DNA of 64,000 bases from positions 1 to 64,000 of the forward strand of contig CAZFYX010000044.1 in NCBI GenBank assembly GCA_964523885.1. Direction: 5' to 3'. The position numbers and the translations under genes were made by a program. Below are positions 44,508 through 52,999 of this stretch, piece by piece. The stretch is from SHXO01 sp964523885 (GTDB taxonomy: Bacteria; Pseudomonadota; Gammaproteobacteria; Burkholderiales; SHXO01). Each line of letters starts with the position of its first letter. Within the stretch, counting starts at the first letter, position 1. The notes under the pieces are model-generated. The model did not search any database. It had not been told where the DNA came from and saw nothing but the letters and a program-made list of their open reading frames with translations.

Positions 44508-46361
44508 ATGACCAAGGTCCCCGCCCATATCCGCTCGCAGCCCGGCGCCGAGGCGTACCCCTCGGCGGACCTCACGACCCTGATCTCGGCGCTGCCGCAC
44601 CGGCCGGGGGTGTACCGCATGCTCAACGCCGAGGGCGGGGTCCTGTACGTGGGCAAGGCGCGGGACCTGAAGAAGCGGGTCGCGTCCTATTTCCAGAAGA
44701 CCAGCCTGGACCCGCGCATCCAGGCGATGGTCTCGCACGTGCGCGACATCCAGACCACGGTCACGCGCTCGGAGTCCGAGGCGCTGCTGCTCGAGAACAA
44801 TCTGATCAAGACGTTCTCGCCGCGCTACAACATCCTCTACCGCGACGACAAGTCCTATCCCTACCTGCGCATCAGCGGGCATCGCTTTCCCAAGCTCGGC
44901 TTCTACCGCGGCCCGCTGGACAAGGAGAACCGCTACTTCGGCCCTTTCTCCAGCGCCAGCGCGGTGCGCGAGAGCATCCAGCTCATGCAGAAGGTGTTCT
45001 GCCTGCGCACCTGCGAGGACACCGTGTTCTCCAACCGCTCGCGTCCGTGCCTGCTGCACCAGATCCGCCGCTGCACGGCGCCCTGCGTGGGACTGGTCAG
45101 CCCGGAGCAGTACGCCGAGGACGTGCGCAACGCGGAGTTGTTCCTGCTGGGCCGCGACGACGAGGTGCTCGACAAGCTGGAGCAGGCGATGCACCAGGCG
45201 AGCGAGCGCCTGGACTTCGAGGCGGCGGCCATGCACCGCGACCAGATTCGCGCGCTGCGGGGCGTGCGGCAGACGCAATTCGTGGCGAGCGAGCGGGCGC
45301 GCGACGTGGACATCGTGGCACTGGTGTCGGCGTCGGGTGTGCTGTGCGTGAACCTGGCGACCATCCGCGGCGGCATGCACCGGGGCGACAAGTCCTTCTT
45401 CCCGGAGCACGGCGAAGGCTACGACGAGGCCCTGGCGCTGGAGGCGTTCCTCAGCCAGCACTATCTCAGCCGCGACGTGCCGCCGCTCATCCTGGTCAAC
45501 CGCCAGGTGGATGCGCAAGCGCTCGCCGCTGTGCTGTCCGAGCAGGCAGGGCATGCGGTCGAGATCACCGACAGCACTTACGGCGAGCGCGGCGCGTGGA
45601 TGACCATGGCGCAGACCAATGCGCGGCTGGCTGTCGGCCAGCGTCTCCATCGCCACGCCATGCAGGAGACCCGCCTTGCGGCCCTGCAGGAGGCCCTGCA
45701 GCTGCCGGCGTCCACGCAGCGCATCGAATGCTTCGACATCAGCCATACCATGGGTGAGGCCACGGTCGCATCCTGCGTGGTATGGGACCAGGGCGGCATG
45801 CGCAAGGACCAGTACCGCCGTTACAACATGCGTGACGTGGCGGCCGGAGACGATTATGGTGCAATGCGCGAGGTCCTGGACCGACGCTACCGCAAGGTGG
45901 TGGAAGGGGAGGGGCGGATGCCCGACCTGATCCTCATCGATGGCGGCAAGGGGCAAGTCTCCAGCGCCCGTGCCGTTATGGAGGAACTGGGGCTCGGCGA
46001 GGTGAATCTGATCGGTGTGGCGAAGGGGGAAGAGCGCAAGCCCGGCCTGGAGCAACTCGTGATCCCCGGCCGGCCGGAGCCGTTGCGCCTGCCGAAGGAC
46101 CATCCCGGGCTGCTGCTGATCCAGGAAGTCCGGGACGAGGCGCACCGCTTCGCGATCGCCGGCCACCGGGGCCGGCGCGGCAAGGCCCGGCGCACCTCGA
46201 CCCTGGAGAGCATCGCGGGAATCGGCGCCAAGCGCCGCCAGCGCCTGCTGGCCCGATTTGGCGGGCTGCGCGGCGTGATGGTGGCGAGTATCGAGGAGAT
46301 CGCCCAGGTCGAAGGCATCAGCCGCGAACTGGCCGAACGCATCTACCAGCATCTGCACTGA
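44508..46361 (+). CDS. uvrC: Excinuclease ABC subunit C
   Basis: Dual-incision nuclease of nucleotide excision repair (617 aa). The N-terminal GIY-YIG domain (RPGVYRMLNAEGGVLYVGKA) makes the 3' cut. A UVR helix pair follows (LEQAMHQASERLDFEAAAMH), then the RNase H-like C-terminal nuclease (ECFDISHTMGE; PDLILIDGGKGQ) and terminal helix-hairpin-helix motifs (SIAGIGAKRRQRLLARFGG). ATG 44508 is chosen from the family start. It lies 10 bp before pgsA. Confidence 0.97.
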   Translation: MTKVPAHIRSQPGAEAYPSADLTTLISALPHRPGVYRMLNAEGGVLYVGKARDLKKRVASYFQKTSLDPRIQAMVSHVRDIQTTVTRSESEALLLENNLIKTFSPRYNILYRDDKSYPYLRISGHRFPKLGFYRGPLDKENRYFGPFSSASAVRESIQLMQKVFCLRTCEDTVFSNRSRPCLLHQIRRCTAPCVGLVSPEQYAEDVRNAELFLLGRDDEVLDKLEQAMHQASERLDFEAAAMHRDQIRALRGVRQTQFVASERARDVDIVALVSASGVLCVNLATIRGGMHRGDKSFFPEHGEGYDEALALEAFLSQHYLSRDVPPLILVNRQVDAQALAAVLSEQAGHAVEITDSTYGERGAWMTMAQTNARLAVGQRLHRHAMQETRLAALQEALQLPASTQRIECFDISHTMGEATVASCVVWDQGGMRKDQYRRYNMRDVAAGDDYGAMREVLDRRYRKVVEGEGRMPDLILIDGGKGQVSSARAVMEELGLGEVNLIGVAKGEERKPGLEQLVIPGRPEPLRLPKDHPGLLLIQEVRDEAHRFAIAGHRGRRGKARRTSTLESIAGIGAKRRQRLLARFGGLRGVMVASIEEIAQVEGISRELAERIYQHLH

Positions 46362-46371
46362 GGCGAACGCT

Positions 46372-46956
46372 TTGCCGGTCAACCTGCCCAACCTGCTCAC
46401 CTGGCTGCGGATCCTGCTGATTCCCCTGTTCCTGGCGATCTACTACCTGCCGGACACCTGGCTCAGCGCGCCACACAAGAACCTCACCGCCACCGCGCTG
46501 TTCGCGTTCGCCGCCATCACCGACTGGCTGGATGGCTACCTGGCGCGGTCGCTAAACCAGGCCTCCGCCTTCGGCGCCTTCCTCGACCCGGTGGCGGACA
46601 AGCTGATGGTGGCCGCCGCGCTGATCCTGCTGGTCGGGCTGCAGCGCGTCGACGCACTGATCGCGGTGATCATCATCGGGCGGGAGATCACCATCTCCGC
46701 CCTGCGCGAGTGGATGGCCAAGCTCGGCCAGAGCCGCAACGTGGCCGTGCACTTCGTGGGCAAGCTCAAGACCGCCTCCCAGATGGTGGCGATCCTGCTG
46801 CTGCTCTACCACGGCTTCCTGTTCGGCATCGACACGGACAAGGTGGGGACGGTCCTGATCTACGTGGCTGCGCTGCTCACACTCTGGTCCATGGGCTACT
46901 ACCTGCGCCGCGCCATGCCGTGGATTCTGGAGAAGGTGGAGCCGCCATCGCCTTGA
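46372..46956 (+). CDS. pgsA: CDP-diacylglycerol--glycerol-3-phosphate 3-phosphatidyltransferase
   Basis: Inner-membrane enzyme (194 aa) making phosphatidylglycerol phosphate. The CDP-alcohol phosphotransferase motif DG-x2-AR-x8-G-x3-D-x3-D is intact (LDGYLAR...GAFLDPVADK). Six hydrophobic helices are predicted. The start is TTG 46372, read as MPVNLPNLLTWLRI, after GAGGCGAA. Its stop codon overlaps the -35 box of the tRNA-Gly promoter. Confidence 0.95.
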   Translation: MPVNLPNLLTWLRILLIPLFLAIYYLPDTWLSAPHKNLTATALFAFAAITDWLDGYLARSLNQASAFGAFLDPVADKLMVAAALILLVGLQRVDALIAVIIIGREITISALREWMAKLGQSRNVAVHFVGKLKTASQMVAILLLLYHGFLFGIDTDKVGTVLIYVAALLTLWSMGYYLRRAMPWILEKVEPPSP

Positions 46957-46980
46957 CACCACGCCGGGAGCCTTTATAAT
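46953..46980 (+). promoter_or_regulatory. Consensus sigma70 promoter for tRNA-Gly
   Basis: TTGACA (46953-46958), a 16-bp spacer, then TATAAT (46975-46980): a perfect match to both hexamers. It ends 15 bases before the tRNA-Gly gene, and its -35 box contains the pgsA stop codon. Confidence 0.9.
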
Positions 46981-46995
46981 TTCGCGTTCGTTTAC

Positions 46996-47070
46996 GCGGG
47001 AATAGCTCAGTGGTAGAGCACAACCTTGCCAAGGTTGGGGTCGCGAGTTCGAGCCTCGTTTCCCGCTCCA
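46996..47070 (+). tRNA. tRNA-Gly (anticodon GCC)
   Basis: Cloverleaf readable by eye. Acceptor GCGGGAA pairs with TTCCCGC, the D arm has GCTCAGTGGTAGAGC, the anticodon loop is CTTGCCAAG (GCC), and the T arm has GTTCGAGCC. The discriminator T is followed by encoded CCA (47068-47070). 75 nt in all. Confidence 0.97.
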
Positions 47071-47076
47071 GATTGC

Positions 47077-47112
47077 AAGGGAAATCGAAGTGTCCGCACT
47101 TCGTTTTCCCTT
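47077..47112 (+). terminator. Terminator hairpin after tRNA-Gly
   Basis: A 16-bp stem (47077-47092 with 47097-47112, loop TCCG) has one mismatch. The right arm includes TTTT and ends CCCTT. It directly follows the tRNA-Gly CCA and probably ends that transcript. Confidence 0.7.
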
Positions 47113-47262
47113 CTTAGTACAGTTTCCCGGCTCTCACTTCCCGGCGCGGATCGCTCCACAGGACACCGCTGCTGTCGCGCAACCCGGGTGCGCGCGTCGC
47201 TGGATTCCTTCCAGGGTGCAATGAGGGCCGCGCGCCGCGACGCTGAATGTCGCGGCAGCCAC

Positions 47263-47336
47263 GGCGGGGTGGCAGAGTGGTCATGCAGCGGCCTGCAAAG
47301 CCGTGTACGCCGGTTCGATTCCGACCCCCGCCTCCA
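47263..47336 (+). tRNA. tRNA-Cys (anticodon GCA)
   Basis: Acceptor GGCGGGG pairs with CCCCGCC, the anticodon loop is CCTGCAAAG (GCA), the T loop is GGTTCGATTCC, discriminator T, encoded CCA (47334-47336). 74 nt. An integrase gene begins 174 bp downstream on the same strand, so the 3' half of this tRNA is the likely integration site of the element to the right. Confidence 0.96.
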
Positions 47337-47510
47337 TAATTCAAGTACTTATAGATATGACCACGCCTCCTGCGGCCTTAAATCGTCCTCGAAACGCCTC
47401 TTTGCCACCTGATCTGGGTGGCAAAACCACCTTGATACGGCCAAGGTAGGCCGTTTACGCGAGTGGTACTATGACCGACCTTCGAGATCGAGAACGGAGG
47501 GAAGGTCGCC

Positions 47511-48713
47511 ATGGTGATCAGGCCGCGGGGTACCAAGTTCGAGCTTAGGGTCAAGCACCGCCTCTTACCGAAGCCCTACTACGGCACCTTCGACTCGAAG
47601 GAAGAAGCGGCGTCATACGGTACGCAACTCGAGGCGCTGCTTGCGCAAGGCCTCCTGCCTCAGGATCTCGCCGACAAGCGCAGCAAGACCACCACGAAGA
47701 CGATCACCGCCTTGGTGCGCGAGTACGAGGCGTCGCAGCCAATCAGCACTCACGACCGCGGGTTGCTGCCGCGCATGCGGGAAGAATGTGGCGCGTTGCG
47801 CCTGAGCGAAATAACGTTCCCGTGGGCGCAGGCCTGGGTGCGGAAGATGAAGATCGAGGACCATCTGGCCCCTGGCACCATTCGCAAGAAGGTGGGGGCG
47901 TTCGCGCGGCTGCTCGACTGGCACCTCAAGCGCGAAGCAAGCGGCGGAGCTACCCCACCGGCCAATCCCTTGCGCCTGCTCTCTCGCGGCTACGCCACCT
48001 ATTCCGAGCACGAAGGCAAGGTGCTGGCGGCCAAAGGCAAGCAGGCGAAGCGCGACGTGGAGCGGGACCGGCGGCTCACCGACGGTGAAGAAGAACGGAT
48101 CCTTGCCGCGATGAACGGGACCAGGCGGCCCGACCGCGAACGCCCGCTCACAATGCCCGAACGCCAGGACATGATCGACCTGTTCCTGCTCCTCGTGAAC
48201 ACAGGGCTACGGCTGCGGGAGGCGTACCGGCTGCGCGTGGAGGACGTGAAGCTCAAGCTCTACACCATTCACATCGCCAAGAGCAAGACCGGCACGAAGC
48301 GCGACGTGCCGATCCTGCCAGTGCTCTACGACATGCTGGAGCGCCGCATCCACAGTGCGCGGAAGCACGGTGTCAAGACGCCGCTCTTCCCCTGGTGGAA
48401 CGGTGTGACCGAGGACGACAAGGAGCTAGCCAAGATTACCTCGATGCTGTCGCGGCGGTTCGGCAGCATCTTCGACTATGCCGAATGCCCTAACCTCACA
48501 GAGCACGACCTGCGGCACGAAGCCACGTGCCGCTGGGTCCTGATGAAGGACCGCAAGAGCCAATGGATGTTCCGGACCGAGGAGGTGATGAAAATCACCG
48601 GCCATAAGGACGGACGCACGTTCATGCGCTATGTGAGCCTGCGTGGGTCCGATCTGGCCGACCGGCTATGGGTCGACGACGCGCACGAGTTTCGTAAGGT
48701 CGGGGCGACCTGA
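47511..48713 (+). CDS. Tyrosine recombinase / site-specific integrase
   Basis: Predicted 400-aa phage-type integrase. An N-terminal arm-binding domain (TKFELRVKHRLLPKPYYGTF) is followed by a SAM-like core-binding domain and the catalytic domain, with Arg234 (NTGLRLREAY), a Lys in the beta-hairpin (KSKTGTKR), His332-x2-Arg335 (EHDLRHEA), a His in ITGHKDGR and nucleophile Tyr374 (FMRYVSL). It is not an integron IntI: I do not see the IntI-specific insert near the second patch. Its position beside tRNA-Cys suggests that tRNA is the attachment site. Its 3' end overlaps the opposite-strand excisionase-like gene. Confidence 0.93.
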   Translation: MVIRPRGTKFELRVKHRLLPKPYYGTFDSKEEAASYGTQLEALLAQGLLPQDLADKRSKTTTKTITALVREYEASQPISTHDRGLLPRMREECGALRLSEITFPWAQAWVRKMKIEDHLAPGTIRKKVGAFARLLDWHLKREASGGATPPANPLRLLSRGYATYSEHEGKVLAAKGKQAKRDVERDRRLTDGEEERILAAMNGTRRPDRERPLTMPERQDMIDLFLLLVNTGLRLREAYRLRVEDVKLKLYTIHIAKSKTGTKRDVPILPVLYDMLERRIHSARKHGVKTPLFPWWNGVTEDDKELAKITSMLSRRFGSIFDYAECPNLTEHDLRHEATCRWVLMKDRKSQWMFRTEEVMKITGHKDGRTFMRYVSLRGSDLADRLWVDDAHEFRKVGAT

Positions 48714-48941
48714 AGCGGGCGAGACCGCTGGGACGGCCTTCGCGTGGCGACGCGGCCGGCGCACATGCTCCAGGGCCTGGTCGGCCAGGTGCTGGTTCAG
48801 CGCCTCAACCGGGAAGCGCCACGACCGGCCGTACTTGACTGCGGGCAGCTGGTGTGCGGCTGCTTTCTCGTTAACCGTCTGCACTTCGCAACCCAGTCGT
48901 TCTGCAACTTGCTCTGGGGTGAGCAAGGCCAGTTCTTCCAT
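48666..48941 (-). CDS. Excisionase-like helix-turn-helix protein
   Basis: Predicted 91-aa protein with a MerR/excisionase-type HTH_17 domain: LLTPEQVAERLGCEVQTVNE followed by LPAVKYGRSWRFPVEALNQHL. The tail is basic. Such proteins bend DNA near att sites or regulate excision. ATG 48941 starts MEELALLTPE; an ATG five codons upstream (48956) is possible. It overlaps the integrase 3' end by 48 bp in the opposite direction. Confidence 0.8.
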   Translation of the reverse strand: MEELALLTPEQVAERLGCEVQTVNEKAAAHQLPAVKYGRSWRFPVEALNQHLADQALEHVRRPRRHAKAVPAVSPASGRPDLTKLVRVVDP

Positions 48942-49349
48942 CAGATGGTTCGTCAAGGTACCCTCACGACCTTGCTCTGCGCGTTGCGCACTGACGATCT
49001 AATCGCAATGACGTTCGCTGAGTCAGCGCAGCGTTTGCGCTCGTCAAGCCGCTGGCCTCTTGGGGCGTGCGGCCCGAAGCCTGCCGGATCTCCCACCCGG
49101 CTGTCTTGGGAAGCTTCGTAAACCGCACAGTTACAAGGGTAGCTACGACCGGGCTGCGCCATAACTGTCAAAACTAACGGGGGGCATCAGAGGCATCTTG
49201 GCGGGGTCTTCGGGCCAAGCAGACCTCCGTTGGCCAGGGCATACTGATGTGTTTAACTACCTGATGCATGTGGCATCTTGTTTTATGCATCGATTGATTC
49301 TTTCTCCATCAAATGATGGCTTTTTCTGCATGAAATGAGGTCTACTCCA
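48942..49349. other. Non-coding region ahead of the first cassette
   Basis: About 400 bp without a convincing gene. The right half is AT-richer than the surroundings and full of short palindromes (for example CCATCAAATGATGG near 49308). A cassette-type crossover GTTGGGC follows at 49350. I cannot identify an attI or an attC with the same geometry as the others in front of it, so how the array starts is unclear. Confidence 0.5.
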
Positions 49350-49404
49350 GTTGGGCGTCATTCCGGATGTTCAAGTGTGACCGCTTCCGTAAGGGGAGGA
49401 AAGT

Positions 49405-50175
49405 ATGAGTACCGCCAAGTGGCTTTTCGCCGCCCTAGGTTTGCTGTTGGCGCCATCTGCTTTCGCAAAAACTTATCAGCTTGACTTTGAGGTCGACATA
49501 ACAAGCCACTTCTCTTCGAGCCTTGGGGGCGACGTCCTGGGTTTCTCACCGTTCTCGGTGATGCTATCGGCTCTCCTGGACGACACGGCCACTAACTACT
49601 CGCTTGATACCTCACAGGGGCGACGCGAAGCAATGAACTACCCGCACGCGCCAGTTATCTCCCCGCTAACTGACACACTTCCTTGGTATTCGGGTTCTGT
49701 TCCGAGAACATACGATTTCCAGTCTGCGCACGTAAACACATTCCAGGGTCCGATATCAAGCAGTACGCACTTGTTCTTCATTCAGGGGCTTGATCGGCGC
49801 GATGGCGAGGATTCATGGACCTACTCCCTTCAAGTTGACACCTTTACGCAGGCCTTCCCTGGGACAGACCCGTATCCTCATTTGAGATATGTCTTCCTCT
49901 CAGGCAGCCCAGTCCAGTTCATCGAATACACTCAACGTCGCGATACGACATCGGGGTACTTGTATGACAATGTAGGTTACCTCGGAACTGGAAAGCTCGT
50001 AGGTCTCGCCGAATACACAGCGCCGGTCCCAGAGCCCAACAGTAGCGTGCTTCTCACCGTCGGCGTAGCAGCAGTCATCTTCGCGCTCCGCGGCTCAACT
50101 CGAGCAAACATGACGCCCAACCGCAGCTTGCAGCGGAGCCGCAACAGCGGCGTTGCGGCTGCTGCGTCCCGCTGA
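49405..50175 (+). CDS. PEP-CTERM sorting-domain protein (cassette A)
   Basis: Predicted 256-aa secreted protein. Signal peptide (MSTAKWLFAALGLLLAPSAF AK, cut near residue 22), a beta-rich body, then the C-terminal sorting signal VPEPNSSVLL, a membrane helix and Arg (FALRGSTR). PEP-CTERM proteins are processed by exosortase and go to the outer surface or matrix; no exosortase gene is in the window. The last 22 or so residues (MTPNRSLQRSRNSG...) are encoded by the attC site, whose R'' begins at 50115. GGGGAGGA precedes the ATG. Confidence 0.8.
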   Translation: MSTAKWLFAALGLLLAPSAFAKTYQLDFEVDITSHFSSSLGGDVLGFSPFSVMLSALLDDTATNYSLDTSQGRREAMNYPHAPVISPLTDTLPWYSGSVPRTYDFQSAHVNTFQGPISSSTHLFFIQGLDRRDGEDSWTYSLQVDTFTQAFPGTDPYPHLRYVFLSGSPVQFIEYTQRRDTTSGYLYDNVGYLGTGKLVGLAEYTAPVPEPNSSVLLTVGVAAVIFALRGSTRANMTPNRSLQRSRNSGVAAAASR

Positions 50176-50186
50176 AGTTGGTGGTT
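50115..50186 (+). repeat. attC site 1 (interrupted by IS)
   Basis: R'' GCCCAAC (50115-50121), 5-nt spacer, L'' CTT(G)CAGCGG with extrahelical G at 50130. The inner stem is AGCCGCAAC/GTTGCGGCT, L' is CCGCTGAAG (50169-50177), the spacer is 6 nt, then GTT (50184-50186). The remaining AGAC of R' lies beyond the IS at 51940-51943. Confidence 0.85.
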
Positions 50187-51936
50187 GAGGCTGTAGAAAA
50201 ACCCTTGTCACCGGGCCGGTAGCGCCGCATGATTGGCGCATCTTCGTGAGCGAGAGAGGTTCACCGGGATGCCGCGCTACAAGCACATCGACTTGTCTCC
50301 GCGGCTGCTGCCCGTGGACCTGTCCGCGCAGATCGTCCCGGGCAGCTTCGAGCATGCGCTCACGCAGCTGATCGATCACGACCTCGATCTGCGTGCCTTC
50401 GACACCCACTATCGCAACGATAGCGTGGGCGCTCCGGCCTACCCTCCAGGGGTCCTGCTCAAGATCGTTCTGCTTGCCTATAGCAAGGGCATTCTGAGCA
50501 GCCGCTCGATCGAAGCGGCGTGCCGTCACAACGTGGTGTTCATGGCCATCTCCGGGGACACCCAGCCGTACTTCACCACCATCGCCCAGTTCGTCAGCGG
50601 CTTTGGCCCCGAGATCGAGAAGACCTTCGCCGAGGTCCTGGTCATTTGTGACCGCGCCGGGCTCATCGGGCGCGAGCTGTTCGCCATCGACGGGGTCAAG
50701 CTCCCCGCCAACGCCTCCAAGGCCAGGAGCGGCACGCGCGCGGACTTCGAGCGCCAAGCCGCCAAGATGGAAGCGGCCGTGCGCCAGATGCTCGCCCGCC
50801 ACCGCGAGAGCGACCGCGCGGCCGACCCGCTGCAGCAGCAAGCCCAGCGCGATGCCCGCAAGCTCGAGCGGCTCACCCGCGAGGCGCAGCAAATCCGCCA
50901 GTGGCTCGATGCGCACCCGCAGGATCGGCGCGGCGGCCAGCGCAACAACGTGCGCCAGAGCAACCGTACCGACAACGAGTCGGCCAAGATGGCCACCGGC
51001 AAGGGCGTCATCCAGGGCTACACCGGTGTGGCCGTAGTGGACGGCAAGCACCAGATCATCGTCGAAGCCCAAGCCCATGGGGTGGGGCAGGAGCAAGAGC
51101 TACTCGTGCCCGTGGTCGGGGCGCTCAAGGAGCAACTGCGCCCCGACACCGAAGTGCTCACCGATGCGGGCTACCACAGCAAGGCCAACGTCGCGCACTT
51201 GGAGCAACAGGGCATCAAAGCCACCGTCCCCGACAACAACTACCGCAAGCGCGATGCGCGCTTCGAGGACCAGGCAAAGTACAAGGACAAGCTCGACCCC
51301 CTACACGACAAGAGTCCCAAGGACGACAAGCCCAAGCTGTTCGGGCCGAAGGACTTCGAGCCGGCCGAAGACTACTCTCACTGCATCTGCCCGGCCGGCA
51401 AGCGCCTGTACCGCAACGGGCATCACCATGATCTGAACGGCTTGGAGGCGGTGAAGTTCACCGGCGCGCAGCGCGACTGCTGCGGCTGCACTCTGCGAGA
51501 GCAGTGCCTGCGCAAGCCCAAGGTCACCAAGGTGCGCCAGGTGGCCATCTTCACCGGGCCTACCCCGGGCAAGCCCGAAACCCCGACCCAGCGCATGCAG
51601 CGGCACGTCGACAGCGCGCTGGGGCGCCAGCGCATCGGGCAGCGCTTTGCCATCGTCGAGCCGGTGTTTGGCAACCTGCGCTACAACAAGGGGCTGGACC
51701 GCTTCACCCTCAGAGGCAGGAAGAAGGTCGATGCGCAGTGGAAGCTCTACTGCCTGGTGCACAACATCGAGAAGCTGGCACACAGCGGATATGGGCGATG
51801 AGGGCGGGCAGAGGAGCAAAGCAGACGGCTCGAGGCGGTGAAACGCTGCCCTCTCAGGTCACATTGCCACGGCAAACGCAACATCTCAATGGCATGATAG
51901 CTACCTACCGCCAGCGAATGGTTTTTCTACAGCTTC
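50187..51936 (+). mobile_element. IS1182-family insertion sequence
   Basis: A 1750-bp element with one transposase. The terminal repeats are GAGGCTGTAGAAAAACC at the left end and the same sequence with one mismatch, inverted, at 51920-51936. GTT occurs on both sides (50184-50186 and 51937-51939), suggesting a 3-bp target duplication. The target is the R' crossover of attC site 1. Confidence 0.85.
50269..51801 (+). CDS. IS1182 family transposase
   Basis: Predicted 510-aa DDE transposase. Typical N-terminal domain (MPRYKHIDLSPRLLPVDL; ILSSRSIEAACRHNVVFMAI), first catalytic Asp in FAIDGVKLPAN, second in VLTDAGYHSKANV, a Cys-rich zinc segment (CICPAGKRLY; CCGCTLREQCL), and the C-terminal RFAIVEPVFGNLRYNKGL with the Glu. 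ATG 50269 follows GAGAGAGG. It appears intact. Confidence 0.93.
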   Translation: MPRYKHIDLSPRLLPVDLSAQIVPGSFEHALTQLIDHDLDLRAFDTHYRNDSVGAPAYPPGVLLKIVLLAYSKGILSSRSIEAACRHNVVFMAISGDTQPYFTTIAQFVSGFGPEIEKTFAEVLVICDRAGLIGRELFAIDGVKLPANASKARSGTRADFERQAAKMEAAVRQMLARHRESDRAADPLQQQAQRDARKLERLTREAQQIRQWLDAHPQDRRGGQRNNVRQSNRTDNESAKMATGKGVIQGYTGVAVVDGKHQIIVEAQAHGVGQEQELLVPVVGALKEQLRPDTEVLTDAGYHSKANVAHLEQQGIKATVPDNNYRKRDARFEDQAKYKDKLDPLHDKSPKDDKPKLFGPKDFEPAEDYSHCICPAGKRLYRNGHHHDLNGLEAVKFTGAQRDCCGCTLREQCLRKPKVTKVRQVAIFTGPTPGKPETPTQRMQRHVDSALGRQRIGQRFAIVEPVFGNLRYNKGLDRFTLRGRKKVDAQWKLYCLVHNIEKLAHSGYGR

Positions 51937-51951
51937 GTTAGACCGCAACGG

Positions 51952-52923
51952 ATGGCTATCACAGACCACACACGCAAGGTACTTTGGGCTCGGTCTGGGG
52001 CGCGCTGCGCCGTGCCATCTTGTCGGCGCAAAGTAGTAGCCGAAGGCGTGCCTCCTGATCGCGACACGATTGTCGGGGAAGAGGCGCACATCTATGCTCA
52101 ATCGACTGCCGGCCCACGAGGAGAGCGTTCTGATGCACCCGTGGATCGCGATTCCTACGACAACCTAGTCCTCGTATGCCGCAACTGTCATCGTGTTATC
52201 GATGATCAACGTGAGTACTACACTCCGGAGCGACTGAAGGACCTAAAGCAAGCCCATGAGGCTTGGGTCGACACATGGCTTGAGACCCACCGAAATTTAG
52301 CGCCTGCCGCTGACGCCGCGGATTTGGCAGGGTTCTGCGAGAGCACCACGCCGGTGCATGTTTGGCGTGGCATCGAAACAACGCTGCTCGTTTGCACCTG
52401 GGAATCGCACCCCGTAAACCTAGGCGGAGGCCGCTGGCGCGGAAGCGGGTTGGCATTTCACGCTATTTCGCCAACTTCTGGGACGGAGGTAGTCCTGCTA
52501 ATGACGAGCGCTGACCCTCATTCCGAGTATTGGCTCAACGACCAGCAACTCCATGTGATGCGGTACACATTCAACCCGGATGAGGACGGGCTCAGCCCGC
52601 TAGTGGAGTATGTCTTCGACCTCTTCCACTATCCGCCCGCTGAAACACGAATATTGAGACTGAGGACCAAGACTACCCCCAGAGATCTCCCAGGTCTCAT
52701 GGAGATCCTAGCCACGCCTGAACGATCTGCCGCGAACGCGCAGCGGGTGGAGATCGCTCTATTCCAACTGAGGAATGTGGGTATGTTCGTTCCGTCCGAG
52801 ATCAGGGCTTTGATCCGATCCCATCAAACGTCCTGGTGGTGGGATGGAGCAATATCTGAAAGTGCCCAATCTATATTGCATGAACTTGACATCATCGAAA
52901 CAGCCCACAGAGTTGCGGTCTAA
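51952..52923 (+). CDS. HNH endonuclease-domain protein with unknown C-terminal domain (cassette B)
   Basis: Predicted 323-aa protein. The N-terminal HNH/zinc-finger nuclease has Cys19-x4-Cys24, EEAHI (His46), Asn71 in DNLVLVC, and Cys76-x2-Cys79-His80. It is followed by a helix and a roughly 200-residue domain I do not recognise, which has tryptophan-rich segments (WRGIETTLLVCTWESH; TSWWWDG). It starts 14 nt after the cassette boundary, and its TAA lies in attC R''. HNH with a sensor-like tail is common in restriction and anti-phage genes; that role is inference. Confidence 0.8.
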   Translation: MAITDHTRKVLWARSGARCAVPSCRRKVVAEGVPPDRDTIVGEEAHIYAQSTAGPRGERSDAPVDRDSYDNLVLVCRNCHRVIDDQREYYTPERLKDLKQAHEAWVDTWLETHRNLAPAADAADLAGFCESTTPVHVWRGIETTLLVCTWESHPVNLGGGRWRGSGLAFHAISPTSGTEVVLLMTSADPHSEYWLNDQQLHVMRYTFNPDEDGLSPLVEYVFDLFHYPPAETRILRLRTKTTPRDLPGLMEILATPERSAANAQRVEIALFQLRNVGMFVPSEIRALIRSHQTSWWWDGAISESAQSILHELDIIETAHRVAV

Positions 52924-52993
52924 TCTGCGGCTGCAACCGGCACGGGCAAGCGGCGTTGCCGCTTGCCCGCGCCGCTGAGTCGCGTCGTTCGGC
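52918..52993 (+). repeat. attC site 2
   Basis: R'' GTCTAAT (52918-52924), 5-nt spacer, L'' GCT(G)CA with the extrahelical G at 52933. A perfect 12-bp inner stem is CGGGCAAGCGGC / GCCGCTTGCCCG around GTT, L' is TGAGT (52976-52980), the spacer is 6 nt, R' is GTTCGGC (52987-52993). The start of its cassette (TTAGACCGCAA, 51938) is the reverse complement of TTGCGGTCTAA here. Confidence 0.9.
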
Positions 52994-52999
52994 GTCCAG

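Noticed and set aside
47511..48713. Integrase as integron IntI
   Set aside because: It lacks the IntI-specific insert and lies beside tRNA-Cys with an excisionase-like gene, the pattern of an island integrase.
48953..49171. Minus-strand 72-aa ORF next to the excisionase-like gene
   Set aside because: No family, no clear ribosome-binding site, and it lies in a likely regulatory region.
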